Source: Luteibacter yeojuensis
Lineage (GTDB): Bacteria; Pseudomonadota; Gammaproteobacteria; Xanthomonadales; Rhodanobacteraceae
NCBI RefSeq assembly: GCF_011742875.1
Contig: NZ_JAAQTL010000003.1
Span: forward strand, 124,001 to 188,000
Direction: 5' to 3'
Length of the DNA: 64,000 nucleotides
Part shown: positions 26,555 to 36,065 of the stretch, piece after piece
Numbering within the stretch: the first letter of the stretch is position 1
How the letters are laid out: each line of letters starts with the position of its first letter
Translations under genes and position numbers: made by a program
Notes under the pieces: model-generated
Told to the model about the DNA's origin: nothing
What the model saw: the letters and a program-made list of their open reading frames with translations, nothing else
The model's database searches: none

Positions 26555-27726
26555 ATGCCTTCAGCACGGTCTACTGGAAGGAAGTGCGCGAGAACCTGCG
26601 CGACCGCCGTACGCTGGTCAACGCGCTGATCACCGGCCCGCTGCTGGGGCCGGTGATGTTCATCATGCTGATGAACATCATGATCAACCAGCAGCTGGAG
26701 AAATCCGACCGGCCGCTCTCCGTCCCCGTCATCGGCGCGGCCCTCGCGCCGAATCTCGTCGTCGCGCTGAAGAGTGCGGGTATCGACGCCGCCCCGGCAC
26801 CGTCCGACCCGGAAACCGCCGTGCGGGAGCAGCGTGCCGACGTCATCGTGCGCATCTCGCCGTCGTATGTGCAGGCCTGGAGCAAGGGGCAGGCCGTGCA
26901 GGTGGAGCTGATTTACGATTCGTCGCGCCGCGACGCGTCCACGCCGGTGGCGCGCGTGCGTAACGTGATCGAGGGCTACGGCAAGCGCGAAGGCGCCATG
27001 CGGCTCATCGCGCGCGGTCTGTCGCCGACGACGGCGTGGCCGGTACAGGTGGCAGAGCGCGACCAGGCCACGTCGCAGTCGCGTTCCGCGTTGATGTTCT
27101 CCTTCCTGCCCTACTTTTTCGTGCTCACCGTCTTCCTCGGCGGCATGTACCTCGCGATCGACCTTACCGCCGGCGAACGCGAGCGGCAGTCGCTGGAGCC
27201 ACTATTCGTGAATCCGGTGTCGCGATGGAAGATCCTGGCGGGGAAGCTCGGCGCCATCTGTACCTTCTCCGTGGTGAGCCTGTTGCTCAGCGTGGCTGCC
27301 TTCGCCACGGCACCGTGGTTCATTCCCACCGACAAACTGGGCATCGCGCTGGACCTCGGGCTGCGTTTCGGCGCGCAGGTGGTGCTGTTGATGCTGCCGC
27401 TCATCCTCCTGCTCGCCGCACTGCAGTCGCTTGTCTCGGCCTTTGCCAAGAGCTATCGCGAGGCGCAGACGTACCTTTCGATCCTCATGATCATCCCGGT
27501 ATTGCCTAGCGCCCTGCTGTCGGTGATCCCGGTGCGCGCGGAGCCGTGGATGTACGCGGTACCGCTGCTTGGGCAGAACCTCGGCATCGTGCAGCTGCTG
27601 CGCGGCGACGGTGTGCCGGCTTGGCAGATGGGCTTGTGTCTCGCGGGCGGTTTCGTCGCGGCGATCCTGGCAGTGTGGGCCACGGCGTGGATGTACCGCT
27701 CCGAACGCCTGGCCATCTCAGGCTGA
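26551..27726 (+). CDS. ABC-2 family permease (NatB-like)
   Basis: A 391-residue membrane subunit. One N-terminal segment (GPLLGPVMFIMLMNIMI) is followed by a large extracytoplasmic domain (about 50-180), then five segments beginning with FLPYFFVLTVFLGGMYLAID. The ERERQSLEPLFVNP loop is typical of NatB. It forms an exporter with the preceding ATPase. The exported substrate may be linked to the neighbouring hydrolase, but nothing in the sequence proves this. Confidence 0.88.
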   Translation: MNAFSTVYWKEVRENLRDRRTLVNALITGPLLGPVMFIMLMNIMINQQLEKSDRPLSVPVIGAALAPNLVVALKSAGIDAAPAPSDPETAVREQRADVIVRISPSYVQAWSKGQAVQVELIYDSSRRDASTPVARVRNVIEGYGKREGAMRLIARGLSPTTAWPVQVAERDQATSQSRSALMFSFLPYFFVLTVFLGGMYLAIDLTAGERERQSLEPLFVNPVSRWKILAGKLGAICTFSVVSLLLSVAAFATAPWFIPTDKLGIALDLGLRFGAQVVLLMLPLILLLAALQSLVSAFAKSYREAQTYLSILMIIPVLPSALLSVIPVRAEPWMYAVPLLGQNLGIVQLLRGDGVPAWQMGLCLAGGFVAAILAVWATAWMYRSERLAISG

Positions 27727-27735
27727 CGCACCTTG

Positions 27736-27809
27736 GTAGGAGCCGCTATAGCGGCGAGGAAAACCTGGCCTCACCGCAGCGTTCCTCGCCGCTATAGCGG
27801 CTCCTACAA
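27736..27809. repeat. REP pair, family A
   Basis: Starts GTAGGAGCCGCTATAGCGG and ends CGCTATAGCGGCTCCTACAA. It fills the gap between the convergent permease and TonB-receptor genes and could serve as a two-way transcript end. Confidence 0.88.
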
Positions 27810-27816
27810 AGAGCTT

Positions 27817-29928
27817 TCAGCGCCAGCGGACGTCTACGCCCACCAGGAAGCTCCGCCCCGGCGCCGGCTCGTAATACCGTCCGTTCCCGTCGTTGACGAT
27901 CACCGAACCGATCACATGCCGGTCGGCGAGGTTGTCCACCCGCGCGAAGGTGTTCACCCGCCACGGCCCCTGGTCGAACACATAACTGCCCGACAGCCCG
28001 AACAGCGCGTAACCCGGCGCGGATTCGGTGCCGAGGTCGTTCACCGAGGTGGCGCCCATGGCGCTCACGTCGAGTCCGGCCTGCCATCCGCTCGTGGCGC
28101 CGTAGTTCAGCGCGGCATACCCCACGGAGCGCGGTACGCCCGGGATGCGCGTGCCTGCGTCCACCGGTGTATCCGGCGCGGAGCACCCGGGGGCGACGCA
28201 GGTGAGGAACGGTGTGCGGAAGCTCGCCTGCAGGTGCGTGTACGACGCGACGAAGCGGAGGTTCCTTGCCAGCTCGTCCTTGAACGACGCCTCGATGCCC
28301 TGGCGGCGCGACCGCGCGATGTTCTGGTAGGTGGTGCGGCCGCCGAGGTTCGTCGCCACGGCGAGTTCGTCGTCGCTGTCCGCGCGGAATACCGCGAGCC
28401 CGGCTTCCATCGCTTCCGACGGACGCAGCTTCAGGCCAATCTCGGCGTTGCGCGAATGCGACGGCTTCAGCCCGAAGGCGAGGCCGGGACCGCGATCGGT
28501 ACGATAGCCCAGCTCGGAGAACGTCGGCGTCTCGAAGCCGCGCCCCCAGTTCGCGTAGACGTGCATCCAGGGAGTCGCGCGCCAGAGCACCCCGAACACC
28601 GGCGTCGTCGCCGAATAGGTCACCGTGCCGCTGTCGTCCGGATTGCCTGCCGCGACATAGCGGTCGGTGGAACGGAAGCGCACTTCGCTATGCCGGACGC
28701 CGCCCATCAGGGTCCAGTCGTCGGCCACGCGCCAGTCGGCCTGCGCGTACTGGTCGAAGTCGAACACGCGGTCGATTTCGTCGCGGCGCTTTGCGCCACG
28801 CACGCCGAGGGTGTCGCCCTGGAAGTTCTCGTATCCCTGGCGGTGCTGTTCCTGATTGTCGTACGCCACGCCGGCCGCCACTTCGAGCGGCATGCCTGCG
28901 AGCGTGTCGCGCCAGGTCCAGCGCGCGTCGCCGCCACCGTATTCATTGTCCAGGTCCACCACCCCGCCGGAGCTGCCAGGCTGCGAGACCTGGGTGGCGA
29001 CGGGGATGGACAGGTATTGCCTCACCCCGCGCCGGCCGTAATAGCCCATCACGCGCAGGCTGTTGGCGTCGTCGATGCGCTGGTCGTAGACGACCCCCGC
29101 CTGCTGCTGGTCCACCGACTTGCGCGTATCGAAGGTCTTTGCCGCCGCGGCGACCTGGCGCGGATCGGCCTGGTACTGGCGCCGCGTAAGGCCCAGGGGA
29201 TCCTGCGCATCGGGCACGTCGAGCGTGTTCACCACGAGGGTGAGCTTCGCATCCTCGTCGATCTTCCAGCCGATCTTCGCGTTGCCCGACTCGCGGCGTG
29301 CGGCGCTGTGCTCGCGATAACCGCTGGTGCGGAAGTGGGTGAAGTCGACGTTGTAATCCACGGGACCGTCCACGCCCCGCGCGTTGACCGAGCTGCGGAA
29401 GTTGCCATTGCTGCCGCCGGCGACGCCGAAGCGGAGTTCGGCGGGATCGGTGCCGTCGGCGGTGAACAGCTGCACGACGCCGCCGGAGGCATTGCCGTAG
29501 AGGGCGGAGAACGGCCCGCGCAGGACTTCGACGCGCTCGGCGGAGTCGAGGTTGAAGTGCGAGACCTGGCCCTGGCCGTCCGGCATGCTGGCCGGGATGC
29601 CGTCGGTATAGAGCCGTACGCCGCGGATGCCGAAGGTGGAACGTGCACCGAAGCCGCGGATCGACACCTGCGCATCCTGGGCGTAGTTCTGCCTGTCGCG
29701 GGCCACGATGCCGGGGATCGCCTGAACCCGCTCGGACAGATTCACGTCCAGCGACCCGTCCGGCGGCGTGGTGGCGACGTCGATGGCGGCGGGGATGTCG
29801 TACGGCGATTGCGCGCTGCGCGTCGCGGTCACGACAACCGGTGCCAGTCGTGCGTCTTGTGCCGCGGCTGTCGCACACAGCGCGAACAAGACTCCGCCTG
29901 CCAGCGGGCGGATGTGGCGCATGGACAT
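27817..29928 (-). CDS. TonB-dependent outer-membrane receptor (FecA-like)
   Basis: About 703 residues. Signal peptide (RPLAGGVLFALCATAAAQ), TonB-box region LAPVVVTATRS, plug with VQAIPGIVARDRQNYAQDAQVSI-type residues, RVEVLRGPFSALYGNASGG, then a 22-strand barrel with a terminal aromatic/Arg strand. The layout (RGFGARSTFGIRGVRLY, DGIPASMPDGQ) is like iron-siderophore or FecA-class receptors; the substrate is not identifiable. ATG 29928 starts a standard signal peptide behind GGGAAA; ATG 29958 is the alternative. A family A REP pair flanks the gene on each side. Confidence 0.88.
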   Translation of the reverse strand: MSMRHIRPLAGGVLFALCATAAAQDARLAPVVVTATRSAQSPYDIPAAIDVATTPPDGSLDVNLSERVQAIPGIVARDRQNYAQDAQVSIRGFGARSTFGIRGVRLYTDGIPASMPDGQGQVSHFNLDSAERVEVLRGPFSALYGNASGGVVQLFTADGTDPAELRFGVAGGSNGNFRSSVNARGVDGPVDYNVDFTHFRTSGYREHSAARRESGNAKIGWKIDEDAKLTLVVNTLDVPDAQDPLGLTRRQYQADPRQVAAAAKTFDTRKSVDQQQAGVVYDQRIDDANSLRVMGYYGRRGVRQYLSIPVATQVSQPGSSGGVVDLDNEYGGGDARWTWRDTLAGMPLEVAAGVAYDNQEQHRQGYENFQGDTLGVRGAKRRDEIDRVFDFDQYAQADWRVADDWTLMGGVRHSEVRFRSTDRYVAAGNPDDSGTVTYSATTPVFGVLWRATPWMHVYANWGRGFETPTFSELGYRTDRGPGLAFGLKPSHSRNAEIGLKLRPSEAMEAGLAVFRADSDDELAVATNLGGRTTYQNIARSRRQGIEASFKDELARNLRFVASYTHLQASFRTPFLTCVAPGCSAPDTPVDAGTRIPGVPRSVGYAALNYGATSGWQAGLDVSAMGATSVNDLGTESAPGYALFGLSGSYVFDQGPWRVNTFARVDNLADRHVIGSVIVNDGNGRYYEPAPGRSFLVGVDVRWR

Positions 29929-29971
29929 GCGGATTTCCCGGGGAGGTGGGACAGACATGATGCGTTCTTTC

Positions 29972-30056
29972 TGTAGGAGCCGCTATAGCGGCGAGGGAAT
30001 GCGCCTCACGGCTTCGACGCTTCGTTGGCTTCTCGCCGCTATAGCGGCTCCTACAA
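29972..30056. repeat. REP pair, family A
   Basis: Starts TGTAGGAGCCGCTATAGCGG and ends CGCTATAGCGGCTCCTACAA. It occupies the promoter gap between the divergent TonB-receptor gene and the methyltransferase-like gene, so promoters must lie close to or within the repeat. Confidence 0.88.
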
Positions 30057-30108
30057 GTCCGCCGTGCTAGCCTTCCCGCCCATCCCCCAAAGAGGTAGCG
30101 GTGTCGCC

Positions 30109-30957
30109 ATGAAGAAGTTCACGAAGAAGTTCGTCATCGCCAGCGTGATCGGCCTCGCCGTCTCCTGCGGCGCCGAGGCATTCCAGGCCGACCAGCCGGC
30201 CCAGGCCACGCCGCCGGCCAGCGCCGGGCAGGTGGCTTCGACCCAGCTGAAGGCCGCCGTCGACGGCAGCTGGCGTTCGGAGAAGAACAAGGCCCGCGAT
30301 CCCTACCGCCACCCGGAACAGACGCTCACCTTCTTCGGCATCCGCCCGGACATGACCGTGATCGAGATCTGGCCGTCGGGCGGCTGGTTCACGGAAATCC
30401 TTGCGCCGTTCCTCAACGACAACGGTCATTACATCGCCGCCGTGCCCCCCGGCTCCAAGAGCGCCGCGGCCCTGAAGAAGAAGTTCGGTTTCGACAAGGC
30501 GCATTACGGCAACGCCGGCTTCGTCGAATTCGAGGACAAGACGCCGAACCTTGGTCCCGACGGTTCGGCCGACATGGTCCTGACCTTCCGCAACGTGCAC
30601 AACTGGGCCGCCGACGGCAGCGCCGAGGCCATGTTCAAGGCGTTCTACAAAGTGCTCAAGCCCGGCGGCGTGCTCGGCGTGGAAGACCACCGCGCGGACA
30701 AGGGCAAGAAGCTCGACGAGGTGGTGAACACGGGCTACCTGCCGACCGACTACGTCGTCAAGCTGGCCACCGACGCGGGATTCAGGCTCGACGGCCAGAG
30801 CGAGGTCAACGCCAACCCGAAGGACAACCACGATCACCCGAAGGGCGTGTGGACCCTGCCGCCGACGTACGAACTGGGCGAGAAGGACAAGGCGAAGTAC
30901 GCGGCGATCGGCGAATCCGACCGCATGACCTTGCGCTTCGTGAAGCCCGCGAAGTAA
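30109..30957 (+). CDS. exported class I SAM-methyltransferase-like protein
   Basis: A 282-residue protein. Residues 1-24 look like a cleavable signal peptide (basic KKFTKKF, then [16 protein letters not shown]), followed by a Gln/Ala/Pro linker. The rest looks like a Rossmann methyltransferase: [19 protein letters not shown] in the motif I position, [13 protein letters not shown] in the motif IV position and [17 protein letters not shown] as motif post-IV. Motif I lacks the usual GxGxG. Export would put it away from cytoplasmic SAM, so it may be a repurposed fold. ATG 30109 starts the signal peptide; the earlier in-frame codons are REP sequence. Confidence 0.8.
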   Translation: MKKFTKKFVIASVIGLAVSCGAEAFQADQPAQATPPASAGQVASTQLKAAVDGSWRSEKNKARDPYRHPEQTLTFFGIRPDMTVIEIWPSGGWFTEILAPFLNDNGHYIAAVPPGSKSAAALKKKFGFDKAHYGNAGFVEFEDKTPNLGPDGSADMVLTFRNVHNWAADGSAEAMFKAFYKVLKPGGVLGVEDHRADKGKKLDEVVNTGYLPTDYVVKLATDAGFRLDGQSEVNANPKDNHDHPKGVWTLPPTYELGEKDKAKYAAIGESDRMTLRFVKPAK

Positions 30958-30962
30958 GCGAG

Positions 30963-31496
30963 GTGCTGGTCGCGCTGAACAAGCCGTTTGGCGTGCTCTG
31001 CCAGTTCACCGACGACGCCGGCCGGCGCACGCTGGCCGACTTCGTCCCGCAGAAAGGCGTCTACGCGGCGGGGCGGCTCGACCAGGACAGCGAGGGTTTG
31101 CTGCTGCTTACCGACGACGGCAGGTTGCAGCATCGCCTCGCCGATCCGAAGCACAAGCAGCCCAAGACGTATGTGGTGCAGGTCGAGGGTACGCCTTCCG
31201 CGGAAGCCCTCGACCGGCTGCGCCGCGGCGTGTTGCTGAAGGATGGCCCGACCCTGCCGGCCGGCGTCGAGGCGATCGATGAACCCGAATGGCTCTGGCC
31301 GCGCGATCCGCCGGTGCGCTTTCGCAAGACCGTGCCGGACGCATGGCTACGTATCGTGCTGCGGGAAGGACGTAACCGGCAGGTGCGGCGAATGACCGCC
31401 GCCGTGGGGTTGCCCACGCTGCGGCTGATCCGCGAGGCGGTCGGTGATTACCGGCTGGATGGACTGGGCCCTGGCGAAGTGCGGATTATCGCTTGA
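30963..31496 (+). CDS. rluE: 23S rRNA pseudouridine synthase RluE
   Basis: A 177-residue enzyme of the RsuA/RluE family; E. coli RluE makes pseudouridine 2457 in 23S rRNA. The match to RluE as I recall it is close throughout: [39 protein letters not shown] with the catalytic Asp in [18 protein letters not shown] and [21 protein letters not shown]. There is no S4 domain. The GTG at 30963 is used, with AGCGAG just before it, five bases after the preceding stop. Confidence 0.92.
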   Translation: MLVALNKPFGVLCQFTDDAGRRTLADFVPQKGVYAAGRLDQDSEGLLLLTDDGRLQHRLADPKHKQPKTYVVQVEGTPSAEALDRLRRGVLLKDGPTLPAGVEAIDEPEWLWPRDPPVRFRKTVPDAWLRIVLREGRNRQVRRMTAAVGLPTLRLIREAVGDYRLDGLGPGEVRIIA

Positions 31497-31499
31497 CCG

Positions 31500-31566
31500 A
31501 ATCGCCGCTGAAGCGGCTCCCACACAAGCCTCGCGATTCCCTTGTGGGAGCCGCTTCAGCGGCGAT
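31500..31566. repeat. REP pair, family B
   Basis: The arms are ATCGCCGCTGAAGCGGCTCC and, inverted, GGAGCCGCTTCAGCGGCGAT around a short centre. Located in the gap between the convergent rluE and dgoD genes. Confidence 0.88.
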
Positions 31567-31596
31567 CCCGCGGCAGCGGGCACGCCGCCACGAAGT

Positions 31597-32748
31597 TCAC
31601 CACTCCGCGACGGAGCCATCCGGATGCCGCCACAGCGGATTCCGCCAGTCGACGGGTTCCCGGCTGCGCTCGATCACCAGTTCCTCGTTCACGTCGATGC
31701 CGAGGCCCGGCCCGGTGAACGGCTGCGCATAGCCGCCGTCGTCCAGCGCGAGGGCTTCCTTGTTGAGCACGTAATCCAGCACCTCGCCGCCGCGGTTGTA
31801 GTGGATGCCGATGCTCTGTTCCTGCAGCGTGGCGTTCCAGCTGACGAAGTCCACGTGCAGGCACGAGGCCAGCGCGATGGGCCCCAGCGGGCAGTGCGGC
31901 GCGAAGGCCACGTCATAGGCCTCGGCCATCGCGGCGATGCGCACGCACTCGGTGATGCCGCCGGCGTGGGAAAGGTCGGGCTGGATGATGGAGATGCCGC
32001 CGCGCTCCAGCACGTGCTTGAACTCAAAGCGCGAGTACATGCGTTCGCCCGCCGCGAGCGGAATGGATGTCTGTGCCGCGATGCGCGGGTAGTATTCCGC
32101 CTGTTCCGCCAGCACCGGCTCCTCGATGAAGAGTGGACGGAACGGCTCCAGCTCCTTCACCAGCACCTTCGCCATCGGCGCGGAAACGCGTCCGTGGAAG
32201 TCCAGGCCGAATTCGATGGTGTTGCCGAACGCCTCGCGGATTTCCGCGACGCGCGCCACGGCCTCGTCCACCGCCTTGCTCGACCCGATCACGCCCATCT
32301 CCTCGCACCCGTTCATCTTGAACGTGTCGAAGCCATGCGCGAGGCGTTCGCGGATCTGCGCGATGACGTCGGCGGGGCGGTCGCCGCCGACCCAGCAATA
32401 GGTCTTCATGCGGTCGCGCACGCGGCCGCCGAGCAGCTCGAACACGGGAGCGCCAAGCGCCTTGCCCTTGATGTCCCAAAGCGCCTGGTCGATGCCGGCG
32501 ATGGCGCTCATGAACACGGCGCCGCCACGGTAGAAGCCGCCGCGGTACATCGTCTGCCAGAGATCGTTGATGCGCGAAGGGTCCTTGCCGATCACGTACT
32601 CGGAAAGTTCGTGCACCGCGGCCTCGACGGTACGCGCGCGCCCTTCGATCACGGGCTCGCCCCAGCCGACGATGCCTTCGTCGGTCTCCATCTTGAGGAA
32701 CATCCAGCGCGGCGGGACGCGGTAGGTGGTGATGCGGGTGATCTTCAT
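31597..32748 (-). CDS. dgoD: D-galactonate dehydratase DgoD
   Basis: A 383-residue enolase-superfamily enzyme converting D-galactonate to 2-keto-3-deoxygalactonate. It follows E. coli DgoD closely as I recall it: N-terminal [49 protein letters not shown], the metal ligands in [15 protein letters not shown] and PLAAGERM, catalytic His in [13 protein letters not shown], and a near-identical tail [17 protein letters not shown]. Last gene of the minus-strand catabolic run, two bases after dgoA. Confidence 0.96.
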   Translation of the reverse strand: MKITRITTYRVPPRWMFLKMETDEGIVGWGEPVIEGRARTVEAAVHELSEYVIGKDPSRINDLWQTMYRGGFYRGGAVFMSAIAGIDQALWDIKGKALGAPVFELLGGRVRDRMKTYCWVGGDRPADVIAQIRERLAHGFDTFKMNGCEEMGVIGSSKAVDEAVARVAEIREAFGNTIEFGLDFHGRVSAPMAKVLVKELEPFRPLFIEEPVLAEQAEYYPRIAAQTSIPLAAGERMYSRFEFKHVLERGGISIIQPDLSHAGGITECVRIAAMAEAYDVAFAPHCPLGPIALASCLHVDFVSWNATLQEQSIGIHYNRGGEVLDYVLNKEALALDDGGYAQPFTGPGLGIDVNEELVIERSREPVDWRNPLWRHPDGSVAEW

Positions 32749-32750
32749 GC

Positions 32751-33362
32751 TTATACCGAGCGATAGGCTTTGACGAAGGCCTGCGCGCGCTCTCGCGTGC
32801 GCGACACGGACTGTCCCGCTTTATACAGGTCGCCGCCGAGCCCCGCACCGATGCAGCCGGCGTCGAGGAACTGGCCGATGTTCTCCGGCGTGACGCCGCC
32901 GACCGCAAGCAGGGGGACATCCGGGGGCAGGACGGCGCGGATGGCCTTCACGTAGCCCGGGCCCCACTGCGATGCCGGAAAGAGCTTGAGGGACTGCGCA
33001 CCCGCCGCCAGGGCCGCGAAGGCCTCGCTGGGCGTGGTGAACCCGATGGACGTGTACATGCCGCGCTCGCGGCCCCGGCGGATCACCGCCGGATCGGTGT
33101 TCGGGGTGACCAGCAGGTGGCCGCCCAGGTCGGCCACGGCATCCACGGCCTCGGGCGTGAGCACGGTGCCGGCGCCGACCAGCGCGCGGTCGCCGGCGGC
33201 GTCCAGCGCCAGCGGGATGCTGCGCTGCCAGTCCGGCGAGTTGAGCGGTACCTCGATGGCGTCGAACCCCGTCTCGAGCAACACCTCGACGTGGGCGACC
33301 ACCTCCTCCGGCGTGACGCCGCGGAGGATGGCGATGAGGGGTAGGGCGGTGGGCCAGGCCAT
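32751..33362 (-). CDS. dgoA: 2-dehydro-3-deoxy-6-phosphogalactonate aldolase DgoA
   Basis: A 203-residue class I KDPG/KDPGal aldolase that cleaves the phosphorylated intermediate to pyruvate and glyceraldehyde 3-phosphate. Marks: [19 protein letters not shown] (Glu/Arg near the N terminus), [31 protein letters not shown] and [12 protein letters not shown] with the Schiff-base lysine. [17 protein letters not shown] ends the phosphate-binding part. It lies directly upstream of dgoD. The DWQRS loop favours the galacto form over Eda. Confidence 0.92.
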   Translation of the reverse strand: MAWPTALPLIAILRGVTPEEVVAHVEVLLETGFDAIEVPLNSPDWQRSIPLALDAAGDRALVGAGTVLTPEAVDAVADLGGHLLVTPNTDPAVIRRGRERGMYTSIGFTTPSEAFAALAAGAQSLKLFPASQWGPGYVKAIRAVLPPDVPLLAVGGVTPENIGQFLDAGCIGAGLGGDLYKAGQSVSRTRERAQAFVKAYRSV

Positions 33363-33367
33363 GGCGT

Positions 33368-34171
33368 TCACTCGTGGTAGAGCTGGGAGCGGCCGCCGTC
33401 GATCGTGATATCGGCGGCGTTGATGTAGCGGGCCTCGTCGGACGCGAGGAAGAGCGCGGTGTAAGCGATCTCCTCGGGCTCGCCGATGCGCTTGTTCGGC
33501 AGGATCTCGGTCTGCTTGCGGCGTTCGGCCTCGGGATCGGGCGCGGCGGCGAAGCCGGCTTCGGCGATGGCCGTGAGCACCAGCCCCGGCGAGATCGAGT
33601 TCACCCGGATGCCGCGCGCGGCGTACTCGATGCCAAGCGCCTTGGTCAGGCCGATCAGCCCGTGCTTGGCGACCGGATACGGGAAACAGTGCGGGATGAT
33701 CTTGTGGCCGTGCACGGAGGCGATGTTGACGATGCTGCCCCGGCCCAGTCCGAGCATGCCGGGCAGCACGGCCTTCGCGCAGTTCCAGGCGCCCTTGAGG
33801 TCGACCTCGAAGCAGCGCGTCCATTCCTCGTCGCTGAGCGACAGCGGGTCGTTGAACACGTTGATGCCGGCGTTGTTCACCAGCACGTCCGGCGCGCCGA
33901 AGCGCTCGGTGGCCGCGGCGACCATGCGCCGTATGGCGACGGGATCCGTCACGTCCGCCTCGAAGAGCATGGCCTCGTCGGTATCGAGGCCGGCGAGGGT
34001 CGCGCGCGCCTGCGCGTTGTCCTCGAGCACGTTGAGGACGATCTTCGCGCCGTGCGCCGCGAACAGGCGCGCGGTGGCGGCGCCGATGCCCTGCGTGGCA
34101 CCGGTGACGATGGCCACCTTGCCGGCGAGCCGGGGCAGCGGGGTGGTACGCGGATCCGGCCGCTGTGTCAT
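33368..34171 (-). CDS. SDR-family sugar dehydrogenase, probably D-galactose 1-dehydrogenase
   Basis: A 267-residue short-chain dehydrogenase. Cofactor motif GATQGIGAATARLF, VNNAGINVF, catalytic Ser in IASVHGH, and YPVAK with the Tyr-x-x-x-Lys pair. Within this operon the missing first step is oxidation of the sugar to the lactone, which fits a NAD(P)-dependent aldose dehydrogenase. Family resemblance alone would also allow L-fucose or L-arabinose dehydrogenase. It overlaps the lactonase start by four bases and is followed by dgoA. Confidence 0.82.
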   Translation of the reverse strand: MTQRPDPRTTPLPRLAGKVAIVTGATQGIGAATARLFAAHGAKIVLNVLEDNAQARATLAGLDTDEAMLFEADVTDPVAIRRMVAAATERFGAPDVLVNNAGINVFNDPLSLSDEEWTRCFEVDLKGAWNCAKAVLPGMLGLGRGSIVNIASVHGHKIIPHCFPYPVAKHGLIGLTKALGIEYAARGIRVNSISPGLVLTAIAEAGFAAAPDPEAERRKQTEILPNKRIGEPEEIAYTALFLASDEARYINAADITIDGGRSQLYHE

Positions 34172-35061
34172 GCGCTCACTCCATGGCCGTAGCGGGCTTC
34201 CGGCAGTCCGCGGCCGCGCGGCGGCGTACCGATGAAGATGGCGCCGTTGGCGGGTTCGTCTTCCAGGACGGCCGGGCCGAGCCCGACGTGGGCCGACGTG
34301 ATCACCATGCGTTCCAGCGCCGGGCCAGCGAAGGTCACACAGCTCGGCTGCCGTGCCGGCAGGTCGATCACGGCGTCGAAGCTGCCATCGGGCGCGTAGC
34401 GGATCACGCGCGAACCGCCCCACTGCGTGTTCCAGAGGAAGCCTTCGGCGTCGACCGTCGATCCGTCCGGCTCGAGGCCCGGCGGCAGCTCGGCGAAGAC
34501 GCGGATGCGATCCACCTCGCCGCTCGCGGCGTCGTAATCGCAGGCCATGATCTGCGCCGTGGGCGAATCGGTGAAGTACATCGTGCCGCCATCCGGGCTG
34601 AAGCAGATGCTATTGGTGATCGCCGCCTTCGGCAGCGCCAGGCGGCCCAGCTTGCCGTCGTGCGTGTAGCGCCAGAACGAGGCGATCTTCTCCGGCCCGC
34701 GCTCGTTGAGCGTGCCGAAGACGAAGTTGCCGCCGCGGTCGCAACGGCCGTCGTTGGCGCGCATGCCCGTGAGGTCCGGCTCGATGTCCTCGAGCACGTG
34801 CAGCGTACCGTCACGGGTGTCGTAGCGGGCGAGTTGCTTCTCCAGTGCCAGCAGCAGCACCCCGGGGACATGGGTGAGCGCGAAGCAGCACAGGCGCGCC
34901 GGCAGTACGGATTCGGAAAGGGCGCCGGTAGCCGGGTCGTAGGCGTGCAGCCTCGAGGTGGCAATGTCGGTCCAGCGGACCAGGTTCGCCAGGTCGTCCC
35001 AGATCACGCCTTCGGCGTGCGCCTGGCGCTGCGGGGAGATCGGCTTGAAGGGATCGGTCAT
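34168..35061 (-). CDS. SMP-30/gluconolactonase-family sugar lactonase
   Basis: A 297-residue six-bladed propeller hydrolase expected to open galactonolactone to galactonate. Metal-ligand regions: AEGVIWDDL (Glu about 17), MRANDGRCDRGGNFVFGT, NSICFSPDGGTMYFTDS (Asn) and EPDGSTVDAEGFLW (Asp). An ATGA overlap joins it to the SDR, which should produce its substrate. The best-known relatives act on glucono-, arabino- or galactonolactone. Confidence 0.88.
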   Translation of the reverse strand: MTDPFKPISPQRQAHAEGVIWDDLANLVRWTDIATSRLHAYDPATGALSESVLPARLCCFALTHVPGVLLLALEKQLARYDTRDGTLHVLEDIEPDLTGMRANDGRCDRGGNFVFGTLNERGPEKIASFWRYTHDGKLGRLALPKAAITNSICFSPDGGTMYFTDSPTAQIMACDYDAASGEVDRIRVFAELPPGLEPDGSTVDAEGFLWNTQWGGSRVIRYAPDGSFDAVIDLPARQPSCVTFAGPALERMVITSAHVGLGPAVLEDEPANGAIFIGTPPRGRGLPEARYGHGVSA

Positions 35062-36062
35062 CAGCGGGATTGCCTGCGGTTCTTGAGCTGGTCCACGAGC
35101 ACCGCGATCAGGAGGATCGCGCCGCGCACGAGGTATTGGTAGAAGGCGTCGATGTTCATGAGGCTCATCGCATTCTGCACCGTGCCCATGATGAGGACGC
35201 CGACGATCACGCCGCTGATGGTCGCACGGCCGCCCATGAGCGACACGCCACCCAGCACGCAGGCCGAGATCACGTTGAGTTCGAAGCCCTCGCCCGCGTT
35301 CGGCTGGCCGCTGGTCATGCGCGAGGCGAGGATGACGCCCGCCAGCGCGGCGACCAGGCCCTGGACGAGGAAGATCGCGATGCGCACGCGATCCACCGCC
35401 ACGCCGGCGAGGCGGGCCGCATCGGGGTTGCCGCCGATGGCGAGCGTGTTGCGGCCGTAGATCGTCTTGTTGAGCAGCACGCCGAAGACGACGAAGCAGG
35501 CGAGGGTGATCCAGACGGGTACCGGCAGGCCGAGCACTTGCGAGCTGCCCAGTGTGAAGAACGCCTCGCTGCTCACGCCCACCGCCTGGCCGTGCGAGGC
35601 GATGAAGGCGAGGCCGCGCACGATCTCCATGGTCGCCAGCGTGGTGATCAGGGCATTGATCCTGAGCTTGGCGATCACCGCGCCGTTGACGAAGCCCACC
35701 AGCGCACCGGCCACGAGCGCGGCGGCGACGCCCAGCGTCACGCTGCCCGTCGCGTTCGAGACGATGGCGCAGAACACGCCGGCGAAGGCCACGGTGGAGC
35801 CCACGGAGAGGTCGAAGTCGCGCGAGGCCAGGCAGAACATCATGGTGCAGGAGACCATGCCGATCTGCGAGACCGACAGGGCGAGGCCGACCACGTTGTC
35901 CCAGGAGAAGAAGTACTGCACCGTCACGCTGAGCACGGCGAACAGCACGATGAAGATGCCGATCAGGCTGTAGTCGTCGACGAGCTGCCAGAGCAGGGCG
36001 CGGCGGCGTGCCTCGGGCGTCCCGCGAGTCGCGGCGATGGCGGCGGCGTTGGACTCGGTCAT
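35061..36062 (-). CDS. araH: sugar ABC transporter permease, AraH-like
   Basis: A 333-residue inner-membrane permease with about nine to ten segments. It tracks E. coli AraH strongly in my recollection: SRDFDLSVGS, VNGAVIAKLRINALITTLATMEIVRGLAFI, YGRNTLAIGGNPDAARLAGV and LASRMTSGQPNAGEGFELNVISACVLGGVSL. AraH-type importers carry L-arabinose and related sugars; in this galactonate operon D-galactose is a plausible cargo, since the two sugars share configuration. Confidence 0.9.
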   Translation of the reverse strand: MTESNAAAIAATRGTPEARRRALLWQLVDDYSLIGIFIVLFAVLSVTVQYFFSWDNVVGLALSVSQIGMVSCTMMFCLASRDFDLSVGSTVAFAGVFCAIVSNATGSVTLGVAAALVAGALVGFVNGAVIAKLRINALITTLATMEIVRGLAFIASHGQAVGVSSEAFFTLGSSQVLGLPVPVWITLACFVVFGVLLNKTIYGRNTLAIGGNPDAARLAGVAVDRVRIAIFLVQGLVAALAGVILASRMTSGQPNAGEGFELNVISACVLGGVSLMGGRATISGVIVGVLIMGTVQNAMSLMNIDAFYQYLVRGAILLIAVLVDQLKNRRQSR

Positions 36063-36065
36063 GGG

